Positions 1-6,976 of a DNA stretch of 23,806 nt are shown piece by piece; positions within the stretch are counted from its first letter, which is position 1, and every line of letters starts with the position of its first letter. The translations under genes were made by a program, and so were the position numbers. This DNA comes from Metaruminococcus_A sp964607135 (GTDB taxonomy: Bacteria > Bacillota > Clostridia > Oscillospirales > Ruminococcaceae), in assembly GCA_964607135.1 (NCBI GenBank), contig CAZSIV010000034.1:1-23806 (forward strand). The letters are read 5' to 3'. Below the pieces are notes generated by a model. That model saw nothing but the letters and a program-made list of their open reading frames with translations. It had not been told where the DNA came from and did no database searches.

Positions 1-302
1 AACCTCACGGACTGGACGGAAATCGAAGATTTCCGAGTCCTGAGAGAACATTGTTGCCTTCGGCAATAATAACCGCAGAGCGGTTATTATCCATCTCATG
101 GCCGGAACGATTCGCTCGCGGCGCTCGCTTCCGTCCTGATGGCCAATGATACCGTTCATGCGCTGCATCACGGTATTATAGCCTCACGGTGCAGGTGAAA
201 GCAGAGCCTGCGGCGGCTGAGAAAACCTTGTATCATTCCCGCTTTGCATGATGTGCTCGCCGAGGTGACGGGATTCCGCAGAGCGGAGAGGTTATTTGAT
301 GT

Positions 303-331
303 TTTACATATGGCCTATGGCCATATATGAT
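303..331 (+). promoter_or_regulatory. Probable sigma-A promoter of the fab/acc operon
   Basis: TTTACA at 303-308 and TATGAT at 326-331 are separated by exactly 17 bases, placing transcription start near 338 and giving a leader of about 45 nt before fabH. No other promoter-like pair with correct spacing was seen just upstream of fabH. Confidence 0.6.
308..326. promoter_or_regulatory. Inverted repeat filling the -35/-10 spacer (candidate operator)
   Basis: ATATGGCC, loop TAT, GGCCATAT is a perfect 8-bp inverted repeat. It starts at the last base of the -35 and ends at the first base of the -10, a classic position for a repressor site. It does not resemble the FapR site (TTAGTACCT-type) or the FabT site (TTTGAT-type), and no regulator gene lies beside it. 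It is also one of a run of similar hairpins, so it may not be an operator. Confidence 0.4.
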
Positions 332-339
332 TATACCAG

Positions 340-359
340 CTTGCATCCCTGGATGCAAG
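340..359 (+). promoter_or_regulatory. 9-bp inverted repeat at the 5' end of the fabH leader
   Basis: CTTGCATCC (340-348) and GGATGCAAG (351-359) are perfectly complementary with a two-base loop (four after opening one pair). The element begins about two bases after the predicted transcription start and ends just before the fabH ribosome binding site (AGGAAAGGAG at 362-371). In RNA it would be a 5'-end hairpin that could stabilise the message; in DNA it could be a second operator. Confidence 0.45.
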
Positions 360-381
360 AAATAGGAAAGGAGTTGCGGCA

Positions 382-1386
382 ATGAGCGGCGTAGTGATTA
401 AGGGGACGGGAGCATATCTGCCGGCGCTTTGCGTCGACAACGAGGCGTTTACGAAAATTTTGGATACGTCGGACGAATGGATCCGCACCCGGACCGGAAT
501 CCGCACCCGCCATTTTTCGGACGGGGAGCCAGGCTGGTCGATGGGCTTAAAAGCGGCGCGCCAGGCGCTGGATCTGGCAGGTACCCGCCCGGAGGAGATC
601 GACCTGATTCTGTGCACCACCGTCACCCCGGATTACTGTACCCCCTCCCTTGCCTGCGTATTGCAGGGGAAGCTGGGTGCGGTCAATGCGATCGCCTTTG
701 ACATCAGCTGCGCCTGTGCGGGGTTTGTCTACGCCCTCGACCTGGCGAACCGGTACCTCATAACCGACGACAAGATCAAAAATATTCTGATCGTCGGCTC
801 TGAAATGCTTTCCAGAGTCACCAATTTCGAAGACCGCGCCTCCTGCGTCCTGTTTGGGGACGGGGCGGGGGCGGCCGTCGTTTCCGCACCGGCTTCGGAT
901 GCCTTGTTTACATCCAGCCTGAAGGCGGAGGGGACAGGGGCAGGTCAGATCTTTGGGCGGTACCACGGCACCCGCAACCCCTTCTGCAACCCTTCGCCTG
1001 CGATGGATTACGACGAGTACGGGGATTATAAAGAGGGCTGCCTCTATATGAACGGCAAAGAGGTTTATAAATTTGCGACGAGGATTATGGCGGAAACGGT
1101 GACCGAGGCCGCGGAAAAGGCGGGGATCACCCCGGCGGAGATCGACCTGATTATCCCGCATCAGGCGAATATCCGGATCATTGAGACGGCGGCCCAGCGA
1201 CTCCATCTCCCGATGGAGCGGTTTGCGGTGAATATCCAGAAGTATGGAAATACTTCCAGCGCCTGCATCCCGATCTGCCTGGATGAAGTCAACCGCGCGG
1301 GCCGGCTGAAAAAAGGGGATAAGGTTTGCTTTGTCGGCTTTGGAGCGGGCCTGGTCGCAGGCGCGGCGCTGATCGAATGGCAGTGA
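382..1386 (+). CDS. fabH: Beta-ketoacyl-ACP synthase III (FabH)
   Basis: Starts fatty-acid synthesis by condensing an acyl-CoA primer with malonyl-ACP in the cytoplasm. The 334-residue length fits the family. The thiolase-fold catalytic triad is visible: Cys112 in SCACAGF, His260 in PHQAN and Asn290 in KYGNTSS. The GFGAGL motif near the C-terminus is also typical. The ATG is preceded by AGGAAAGGAG at 362-371, ten bases upstream. It is the first gene of the fab/acc operon, followed by a 210-nt gap to fabG. That gap is where fabK and fabD sit in many Clostridia; neither is present here. Whether primers are straight or branched acyl-CoA cannot be read from the sequence. Confidence 0.96.
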   Translation: MSGVVIKGTGAYLPALCVDNEAFTKILDTSDEWIRTRTGIRTRHFSDGEPGWSMGLKAARQALDLAGTRPEEIDLILCTTVTPDYCTPSLACVLQGKLGAVNAIAFDISCACAGFVYALDLANRYLITDDKIKNILIVGSEMLSRVTNFEDRASCVLFGDGAGAAVVSAPASDALFTSSLKAEGTGAGQIFGRYHGTRNPFCNPSPAMDYDEYGDYKEGCLYMNGKEVYKFATRIMAETVTEAAEKAGITPAEIDLIIPHQANIRIIETAAQRLHLPMERFAVNIQKYGNTSSACIPICLDEVNRAGRLKKGDKVCFVGFGAGLVAGAALIEWQ

Positions 1387-1596
1387 CGGCTAAATGAAGC
1401 AATCGGGGCGCAGCGTATTTTTCGCGCCGGGCGTCCTCGGCCGGGCGATTTGCACCCAATGTGTTACCGGTCAAAAGGTTCGTGCTCTGTGAGACACGCT
1501 GTGTTTTTATACGCGGCAGCCCGCGGGACAGGGGGTTCCGCTTGTTTCATTGAGCGGTGATTTGGAATGGACAAATGCAAAGGAGAGTGTTATCAT

Positions 1597-2340
1597 TTGG
1601 CAAAGACAGCTTTGATTACGGGCGCTTCTCAGGGAATCGGGGCGGCGATTGCGAAGAAACTCGCTTCCGACGGGTTCAACATCGCAGTCAACTGTTACAG
1701 TGAACGGGAAGTGGAAAACGGCGGAAACCAGGTGGCCGAAGCCTGCCGCAGCTGCGGTGTGGATGCGGAATGCTTCATCGGCGACGTTTCGAACTTCGAC
1801 TCCTGCGCCGAAATGGTAAAGGCGGTCAAGGCGCGGTTTGGAACCATCGACGTGCTGGTCAACAACGCTGGGATTACCAAGGACGGCCTGCTCGCCCGGA
1901 TGTCCGAGGCGCAGTTCGACGCGGTGGCCGCGGTCAATTTCAAGGGCGTTTTCAATATGACCCGCCATGTCAGCGGCGTGATGATGCGCCAGCGCAGCGG
2001 CCATATCGTCAATATCACCTCAGTTGCGGGGCTTTACGGCAATCCGGGGCAGTTCAACTATTCTGCGACCAAGGCGGGCGTCGTCGGGATGACCCTGACG
2101 GCGGCTAAGGAGCTCGGCCCGCGGAACATAACCGTTAACGCGGTGGCGCCCGGCTTCATCGAGACACCGATGACCGACGTGCTGACCGATGAGCAGAAGG
2201 CAGCCGCCCTTTCGAGCGTACCGCTCGGGCGGTTCGGCAAGCCGGAGGAGATCGCGGCGGCAGTCGCCTTCCTCGCCTCCGATGCGGCGGGATATATCAG
2301 CGGGCAGGTCATCGTCGTAGACGGTGCGATGTCCATGTGA
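1597..2340 (+). CDS. fabG: 3-oxoacyl-ACP reductase (FabG)
   Basis: NADPH-dependent reduction of 3-ketoacyl-ACP, the first reductive step of each elongation cycle. It is a classical short-chain dehydrogenase: the GASQGIG cofactor loop begins at residue 9, NNAG follows near residue 86, and the catalytic tetrad is Asn114, Ser142, Tyr155 and Lys159 (NYSATK). The start chosen is TTG at 1597, which gives 247 residues (the usual length), the expected short lead before ALITGAS, and an AAAGGAGA ribosome binding site at 1579-1586. An in-frame ATG at 1567 would add ten unusual residues including two cysteines and has no clear ribosome binding site. The 1387-1596 gap holds short hairpins (for example 1494-1504 followed by Ts) but no gene. 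Confidence 0.93.
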   Translation: MAKTALITGASQGIGAAIAKKLASDGFNIAVNCYSEREVENGGNQVAEACRSCGVDAECFIGDVSNFDSCAEMVKAVKARFGTIDVLVNNAGITKDGLLARMSEAQFDAVAAVNFKGVFNMTRHVSGVMMRQRSGHIVNITSVAGLYGNPGQFNYSATKAGVVGMTLTAAKELGPRNITVNAVAPGFIETPMTDVLTDEQKAAALSSVPLGRFGKPEEIAAAVAFLASDAAGYISGQVIVVDGAMSM

Positions 2341-2388
2341 CGTTTTGAAAAGAACAGCGTAAAATAACGAGGAAAGGAACGATACCGG

Positions 2389-2406
2389 GTGCAAAAGTGT
2401 TTTTAA
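2389..2406 (+). other. Five-codon mini-ORF with good ribosome binding site before fabF
   Basis: GAGGAAAGGA at 2369-2378 is the strongest ribosome binding site between fabG and fabF, but it lies 66 nt from the fabF ATG. It is well spaced for a GTG at 2389 that encodes only MQKCF and a stop. An inverted repeat CAAAAG/CTTTTG (2392-2397/2410-2415) overlaps it. It could be a leader peptide, a relic of a deleted gene such as an acpP formerly between fabG and fabF, or chance. Confidence 0.2.
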
Positions 2407-2443
2407 CCGCTTTTGTGTGAGTTCTGTATCACGGGTGAGTGTT

Positions 2444-3679
2444 ATGAAACGAGTCGTAATCACCGGAATGGGGGCGATCACCCCCATCGGAAAAACAGCG
2501 GCGGAGTTCTGGGCGTCCTTGAAAGAGGGGCGTCACGGCATTGCGCCGATCACGGCGTTCGACACGTCGGACGTCCCTGTAAAGCTGGCGGCCGAGGTCA
2601 AGGGCTTCGACCCGACCCTTTACATTGAAAAGAAGGAAACCCGGCGGATGGACCGTTACTGCCAGTTTGCCGTCGGCGCCGCCCTCGACGCGCTCAAGGA
2701 CAGCAAAACCGATTTCAGCGACCTCGACCCTTACCGGGTCGGCGTCATCGTCGGCAGCGGGATCGGCGGGCTGCACACCATCGAAGCCGAGCATACCAAG
2801 CTGATGGAAAAGGGACCGGACCGGGTTTCGGTCTTTTTTATCCCGATGATGATCTCCAACATGGCTGCGGGCAGCATCGCCATGAAGACCGGCTTTAAAG
2901 GGGTCAACTACTGTCCGGTGACCGCCTGCGCCACCTCGACCCATGCGATCGGCGAGGCGTTCCACGCCATCAAGCACGGCTATCTCGATGCCTGCCTCAC
3001 CGGTGGGGCCGAGGCGACGGTGACCAGGTTTGCCGTGGCGGGTTTCAACAATATGACCGCCCTTTCGAAAAGCAGCGATCCCGACCGGGCATCCATCCCC
3101 TTTGATGCGGAGCGGGACGGCTTTATCATCGGGGAGGGCGGCGCGATCCTGGTTCTGGAGGAGCTGGAGCACGCCAAAGCGCGCGGAGCGGAAATTTACG
3201 CCGAGGTCGTCGGTTACGGCGCCACCTGCGACGCTTATCATATCACCAGCCCTGCCCCGGACGGCGAGGCCGCTGCCAAAGCGATGAGCCTCTCGATCGA
3301 GGAGGCTGGGCTCCGCCCGGAAGAGGTGGGATACATCAACGCGCACGGGACCTCGACCCCGCTCAACGACAAATATGAGACCGGGGCGATCAAGATCGCC
3401 TTTGGGGAAGCGGCGGACAAGGTCGCGGTCAGCTCGACCAAGTCGATGACCGGCCATCTCCTGGGCGCGGCAGGCGCAGTGGAGAGCATCGCCTGCGCCA
3501 TGGCGCTCAAAGAGGGGATTATCCCGCCGACCATCGGGTTTAAAACCCCCGATCCGGAATGCGGCCTCGACTATGTGACCGAAGGGGCGCGCAGGGCGGA
3601 GCTGAAGGCCGCGATTTCGAATTCTCTCGGCTTCGGCGGGCACAACGCCACCCTCTGCTTTAAAAAATATGAGGGCTGA
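2444..3679 (+). CDS. fabF: Beta-ketoacyl-ACP synthase II (FabF)
   Basis: Elongating condensing enzyme that joins acyl-ACP to malonyl-ACP. The ATG at 2444 gives 411 residues, matching the usual length of about 410, and begins MKRVVITGMG as the family does. Upstream in-frame GTG codons at 2417 and 2435 would add a non-family extension. The catalytic triad is Cys162 (TACATSTHA), His301 (NAHGTSTPLND) and His338 (TGHLLGAAGA), with the late glycine-rich loop SLGFGGHNA. The immediate ribosome binding site (GGTGAG, 2434-2439) is weak, and a much stronger one sits 66 nt upstream of the ATG. The gene lies 103 nt after fabG and just before accB in the same operon. Confidence 0.95.
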   Translation: MKRVVITGMGAITPIGKTAAEFWASLKEGRHGIAPITAFDTSDVPVKLAAEVKGFDPTLYIEKKETRRMDRYCQFAVGAALDALKDSKTDFSDLDPYRVGVIVGSGIGGLHTIEAEHTKLMEKGPDRVSVFFIPMMISNMAAGSIAMKTGFKGVNYCPVTACATSTHAIGEAFHAIKHGYLDACLTGGAEATVTRFAVAGFNNMTALSKSSDPDRASIPFDAERDGFIIGEGGAILVLEELEHAKARGAEIYAEVVGYGATCDAYHITSPAPDGEAAAKAMSLSIEEAGLRPEEVGYINAHGTSTPLNDKYETGAIKIAFGEAADKVAVSSTKSMTGHLLGAAGAVESIACAMALKEGIIPPTIGFKTPDPECGLDYVTEGARRAELKAAISNSLGFGGHNATLCFKKYEG

Positions 3680-3715
3680 GTGGCCCAAACGCGAATAAAG
3701 GAAAGATGGTGGAGT

Positions 3716-4147
3716 ATGAAGTTGACACTGGAACAGGTATATGATTTGATGGATAAACTGTCCGCTTCCGGTTTGGGTGAAGTTGAGATCGAGTCGGAAG
3801 GGGTTAAGGTGAAGATAAAGGCAAAGCATCCCCAGCAGGTTTTACAGGCGGCCGCTCCGGTTCTGCCCGTTCCGTCCGCCGGCGGAGAGTCTGCCTCGGA
3901 GAAGGCGCTCTCCGGGAAAATCGTAAAGTCCCCGATTGTCGGGACGTTTTACGAAGCCGCGGGCCCGGGGAAGGATCCCTTTGTCCGGGTGGGCGATCTG
4001 GTCAAAAAGGGGGACGTCCTCTTTATCGTCGAGTCGATGAAGCTGATGAACGAGGTCTCCAGCGATTTCGACGGCAAGGTCGCCGAAATCTTGGTGGAAA
4101 ACGGCCAGCCGGTGGAATTCGGCCAGCCGATCATGCGGATCGAATAG
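3716..4147 (+). CDS. accB: Biotin carboxyl carrier protein of acetyl-CoA carboxylase (AccB)
   Basis: Carries the biotin that shuttles carboxylate between AccC and the AccA/AccD carboxyltransferase. The C-terminal biotinyl domain (about residues 65-143) contains ESMKLMNEV with the acceptor Lys109; the common form is EAMKM, so the Ala-to-Ser and second Met-to-Leu changes are mild variants. A variable linker rich in Ala, Pro and Ser follows a short helical N-terminus beginning MKLTLEQVYDLMDKL, where the family starts. The ATG at 3716 was chosen over an upstream frame extension from 3680; AAAGGAAAG lies about ten bases before it. At 143 residues it is slightly shorter than the E. coli protein (156). 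Confidence 0.94.
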   Translation: MKLTLEQVYDLMDKLSASGLGEVEIESEGVKVKIKAKHPQQVLQAAAPVLPVPSAGGESASEKALSGKIVKSPIVGTFYEAAGPGKDPFVRVGDLVKKGDVLFIVESMKLMNEVSSDFDGKVAEILVENGQPVEFGQPIMRIE

Positions 4148-4179
4148 GCAGAAGAGAGCCGGTGGATCAAAAATACCGA

Positions 4180-4222
4180 GAAAGGAGCGGCGCAGGCGGC
4201 GGATCGGCATAGCCCTGCGCCG
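4180..4222 (+). promoter_or_regulatory. Ribosome binding site plus hairpin in the fabZ translation initiation region
   Basis: A strong GAAAGGAG at 4180-4187 is followed immediately by a perfect 9-bp stem (4188-4196 with 4214-4222, CGGCGCAGG/CCTGCGCCG). The fabZ ATG is at 4237, 49 nt beyond the ribosome binding site in linear sequence but only about 14 nt once the hairpin is folded. No good ribosome binding site lies directly before the ATG (AGCGATTAAG). Folding may therefore be needed to bring the site close to the start codon. Confidence 0.45.
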
Positions 4223-4236
4223 GGACAGCGATTAAG

Positions 4237-4668
4237 ATGGCAGTTTTAAATCGAGAGCAGATCGAGGAGATCATCCCGCACCGCGACCCGTTCCTCCTCA
4301 TCGACGAGGTGATTGAGCTGGAGCCGGGGGTGCGCTGTGTGGCGCTCAAGCACCTGAAAGAAGATGAATTCTGGTTCAAAGGGCATTTCCCGGGTCATCC
4401 GGTTCAGCCGGGCGTCCTCACGATGGAGATGCTGGCGCAGGCCGGTGCGGTCTGCATCCTGAGCGTTCCGGAAAACAAGGGGAAGATCGCGTTTTACGCC
4501 GGGATCGACAAGGCGCGGTTCCGCCGCCAGGTCAGCCCGGGGGAGACCCTCCGGCTCGAGGTGGAGATCATCAAACAGCGCGGGCCGATCGGCGTCTGCA
4601 AGGCGGTTGCCAGCGTGGACGGGGAGCGGGCCGTCACAGCGGAGATCACCTGCGCGCTGGAGCGGTAA
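4237..4668 (+). CDS. fabZ: 3-hydroxyacyl-ACP dehydratase (FabZ)
   Basis: Dehydrates 3-hydroxyacyl-ACP to trans-2-enoyl-ACP in each elongation cycle. It is a 143-residue hot-dog fold protein. The N-terminal IIPHRDPFLLIDEV and the active-site segment GHFPGHPVQPGVL, followed by MEMLAQAGA, are diagnostic; catalytic residues are His50 and Glu64. The start is the only one giving the family N-terminus, although its ribosome binding site is unusual (see the hairpin at 4180-4222). It lies between accB and accC, the usual Firmicutes order. No FabA-like isomerase is present, so unsaturated fatty-acid formation, if any, is not explained by this cluster. Confidence 0.95.
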   Translation: MAVLNREQIEEIIPHRDPFLLIDEVIELEPGVRCVALKHLKEDEFWFKGHFPGHPVQPGVLTMEMLAQAGAVCILSVPENKGKIAFYAGIDKARFRRQVSPGETLRLEVEIIKQRGPIGVCKAVASVDGERAVTAEITCALER

Positions 4669-4702
4669 CCCGGCCGGAGCTTTTTGCATAAGATCAATCG
4701 AG

Positions 4703-4721
4703 GGCCGTCCGCCGGGCGGCC
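4703..4721 (+). repeat. Intercistronic hairpin between fabZ and accC
   Basis: GGCCGTCC (4703-4710) pairs with GGGCGGCC (4714-4721) around a 3-nt loop, with one T:G pair. There is no T-run, so it is not an intrinsic terminator; it may be an RNA processing or stability element inside the operon. Confidence 0.4.
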
Positions 4722-4746
4722 GGAATCAACATAAGGGGTACAGTCT

Positions 4747-6105
4747 ATGTTAAGCAAGGTGCTGATCGCCAACCGCGGGGAAATCGCGGTGCGGATTATC
4801 CGGGCCTGCCGTGAACTCGGGCTGCGGACGGTCGCCGTTTTTTCGGAGGCCGACCGGGGCGCTCTCCACGCGCAGATTGCCGACGAGGCCGTCTGTGTCG
4901 GACCGGCGGCGACCAAGGACAGCTATTTGAATATCAGCGCGATCCTGGCTGCCTGCGAGCTGACGGGGGCGGATGGGATCCATCCCGGCTTTGGTTTTTT
5001 GTCCGAAAGCCCGCAGTTTGCCAACGCATGCAGGCGGTGCGGGGTGGCGTTCGTCGGCCCGAATGCCGAGTCGATCGAGATGATGGGGGACAAAGCCCGC
5101 GCCAAGGACACGATGAAGAAGGCGGGGGTGCCGGTCGTACCGGGGTCCGACGGCGTGGTCAAAACGCTGGAGGAAGCCTATGAAATCGCGGATGAGATCG
5201 GCTATCCGGTCATGGTCAAGGCGTCTGCCGGCGGCGGCGGGCGGGGAATCCGGCTGGTCAACGACGAGTCGGGGCTCGAGAACGCCATCGTTGCGGCCCG
5301 GCAGGAAGCGCTCCAGTTTTTCGGGAACGGCGAGGTCTATCTGGAAAAATTTATCGTCAACCCCCGTCATATTGAGATTCAGATCCTCGCAGATCAGCAC
5401 GGAAACGTCGTCCATCTGGGGGAGCGGGACTGCTCGCTCCAGCGCCGGAACCAGAAGGTTCTGGAGGAAGCGCCCAGCCCGGTGATGACCGAGGAGCTCC
5501 GCGCCCGAATGGGGGAGGCGGCGGTCAGGGCGGCGAAGGCCTGCGGTTACTGGAATGCCGGCACGGTTGAATTTTTAGTCGACAGCGAACGCAACTTTTA
5601 TTTTATGGAGATGAACACCCGGATCCAGGTCGAGCATCCGGTCACAGAGCTGGTCACGGGGGTCGACCTCGTCAAGCAGCAGCTCCTGATTGCGGGCGGA
5701 GAACCGCTCCCCTTCCGGCAGGAGGAGATCCGCCTGACCGGGCACGCGATTGAGTGCCGGGTCAACGCGGAAAATCCAAGGCTCGGGTTCCGCCCCTCTC
5801 CGGGGAGGATCACCGCGCTCCACATGCCCGGCGGCCCCGGCGTGCGGATCGACAGCGCGGTCTACCAGGGGTGCGAGATCACCCCCTATTACGACAATAT
5901 GATCGCCAAGCTGATCGCCTATGCCCCCGACCGGGAGCAGGCGATCATGAAGATGAAATGGGCCCTCGCGGAGTTTTTGGTCGAAGGGGTCGACACCAAC
6001 ATCGATTTTCAGCTTTCCCTCATCCGCGACCCGGATTTTGAAAGCGCGGACTACGATATCGGTTTTCTGAACCGCAAAGATGTGATGAAACAGGAAATGA
6101 GGTGA
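4747..6105 (+). CDS. accC: Biotin carboxylase subunit of acetyl-CoA carboxylase (AccC)
   Basis: ATP-dependent carboxylation of biotin on AccB, the first half-reaction of malonyl-CoA formation. The 452 residues fit the stand-alone bacterial subunit, with no fused carrier domain. The N-terminal biotin-carboxylase fold begins LSKVLIANRGEIAVRIIRA. The ATP-grasp glycine-rich loop KASAGGGGRGIR starts at Lys158. The metal and catalytic segment FMEMNTRIQVEHPVTE supplies Glu288, Asn290 and Arg292. The C-terminal domain is complete. The ATG has AAGGGG near 4733. The stop codon overlaps the GAGGTGAG ribosome binding site of accD, so the two genes are probably translationally linked. Confidence 0.97.
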   Translation: MLSKVLIANRGEIAVRIIRACRELGLRTVAVFSEADRGALHAQIADEAVCVGPAATKDSYLNISAILAACELTGADGIHPGFGFLSESPQFANACRRCGVAFVGPNAESIEMMGDKARAKDTMKKAGVPVVPGSDGVVKTLEEAYEIADEIGYPVMVKASAGGGGRGIRLVNDESGLENAIVAARQEALQFFGNGEVYLEKFIVNPRHIEIQILADQHGNVVHLGERDCSLQRRNQKVLEEAPSPVMTEELRARMGEAAVRAAKACGYWNAGTVEFLVDSERNFYFMEMNTRIQVEHPVTELVTGVDLVKQQLLIAGGEPLPFRQEEIRLTGHAIECRVNAENPRLGFRPSPGRITALHMPGGPGVRIDSAVYQGCEITPYYDNMIAKLIAYAPDREQAIMKMKWALAEFLVEGVDTNIDFQLSLIRDPDFESADYDIGFLNRKDVMKQEMR

Positions 6106-6112
6106 GACCGGA

Positions 6113-6976
6113 TTGCTGGAGGATCTCTTTAAAATTGTAAAAACGCGTTCTGCGCAGGATATCAAGGCGCCGGGGAGCAAGGTCAACATCCCCTCAAATC
6201 TCCTTTTTAAATGCCCCCGCTGCGGGAAGGTGATGTTCGAGGAGGATTTCGAGGCTGCGAAAAAGGTCTGTGCCAGCTGCGGTTACCACGCGCGGCTGAG
6301 CGCATCGGAACGGCTTGAAATCACTGCGGACAAAAACAGCTTTGAAGAATACGACGCGGATTTGACGAGCGTCAACCCTTTGGGGTTTGCGCAGTACGAC
6401 GCAAAGCTCGAGGAGCTGCGGAAGTCCACCGGCCTGAAAGATGCGGTGATCACCGGGGAATGCTCCATCCGCGGGAACCGGTGCGCAGTCGGGGTGATGG
6501 ACTCCCGGTTCATGATGGCCTCGATGGGGTCGGTGGTCGGCGAAAAGATCGCCCGGCTGTTTGAGCGTGCGGCTGAAAAGAAGCTGCCGGTCGTCATCTT
6601 TGCGGCGAGCGGCGGCGCCCGGATGCAGGAGGGAATCCTCTCCCTGATGCAGATGGCCAAAACATCGGCGGCCGCGGCCCGCCACAGCGCGAAGGGGCTT
6701 CTTTATATCACGGTTTTGACCGACCCGACGACCGGCGGCGTGACCGCGTCGTTCGCCTCGCTCGGCGATATCATCATCGCGGAGCCGAAGGTCGTCGTCG
6801 GCTTTGCGGGGCGGCGGGTCATCGAGGGGACGATCCGCCAGCGGCTCCCGGACGATTTCCAGTCGGCCGAGTTCCTGCTGGAGCACGGCTTTGTCGATAT
6901 GGTCGTCGGCCGTGACAAGCTGCGCCGCACCCTTTCTCATCTGATCCGGCTGCATGCAAAGGAGGGGGCGGAATGA
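6113..6976 (+). CDS. accD: Acetyl-CoA carboxylase carboxyltransferase subunit beta (AccD)
   Basis: With AccA it moves the carboxylate from biotin to acetyl-CoA. The protein has an N-terminal four-cysteine zinc finger (Cys34, Cys37, Cys53, Cys56 in CPRC and CASC) followed by the crotonase-type carboxyltransferase domain with ASGGARMQEG and TDPTTGGVTASFASLGDI. Its 287 residues are typical. The start is a TTG at 6113, seven bases after GAGGTGAG (6099-6106), and gives the family's short lead before LFKCPRCG. It overlaps accA by four bases (ATGA), typical of coupled translation for a 1:1 heteromer. Confidence 0.96.
   Translation: MLEDLFKIVKTRSAQDIKAPGSKVNIPSNLLFKCPRCGKVMFEEDFEAAKKVCASCGYHARLSASERLEITADKNSFEEYDADLTSVNPLGFAQYDAKLEELRKSTGLKDAVITGECSIRGNRCAVGVMDSRFMMASMGSVVGEKIARLFERAAEKKLPVVIFAASGGARMQEGILSLMQMAKTSAAAARHSAKGLLYITVLTDPTTGGVTASFASLGDIIIAEPKVVVGFAGRRVIEGTIRQRLPDDFQSAEFLLEHGFVDMVVGRDKLRRTLSHLIRLHAKEGAE

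Larger units (their letters stand above)
9..359. repeat. Cluster of short perfect inverted repeats upstream of fabH
   Basis: This gene-free stretch is packed with hairpin-forming inverted repeats, most with a three-base loop. Visible pairs are 17-24/28-35 (loop GAA), 50-58/62-70 (loop TTC, one G:T), 66-76/80-90 (11 bp, loop AGA), 149-154/171-176 enclosing 158-161/165-168 (loop GCT), 275-279/283-287 (loop AGA), 308-315/319-326 (loop TAT) and 340-348/351-359 (loop CT). Weaker pairs are 103-107/129-133 and 191-195/207-211. The stems differ in sequence, so this is not a direct-repeat or CRISPR array. The cluster may extend left of the window. Its role is unknown; a mosaic palindromic intergenic element or structured RNA are both possible. 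Confidence 0.7.

Noticed and set aside
303..331. FapR or FabT operator at the fab promoter
   Set aside because: The palindrome does not match either consensus, so no known regulator is named.
9..359. CRISPR array
   Set aside because: The elements are inverted repeats of differing sequence, not regularly spaced direct repeats, and no cas gene is present.
2429..3829. 466-codon open frame on the minus strand
   Set aside because: It lies antisense to fabF and accB, has no ribosome binding site or family motif, and results from GC-rich codon bias in fabF.
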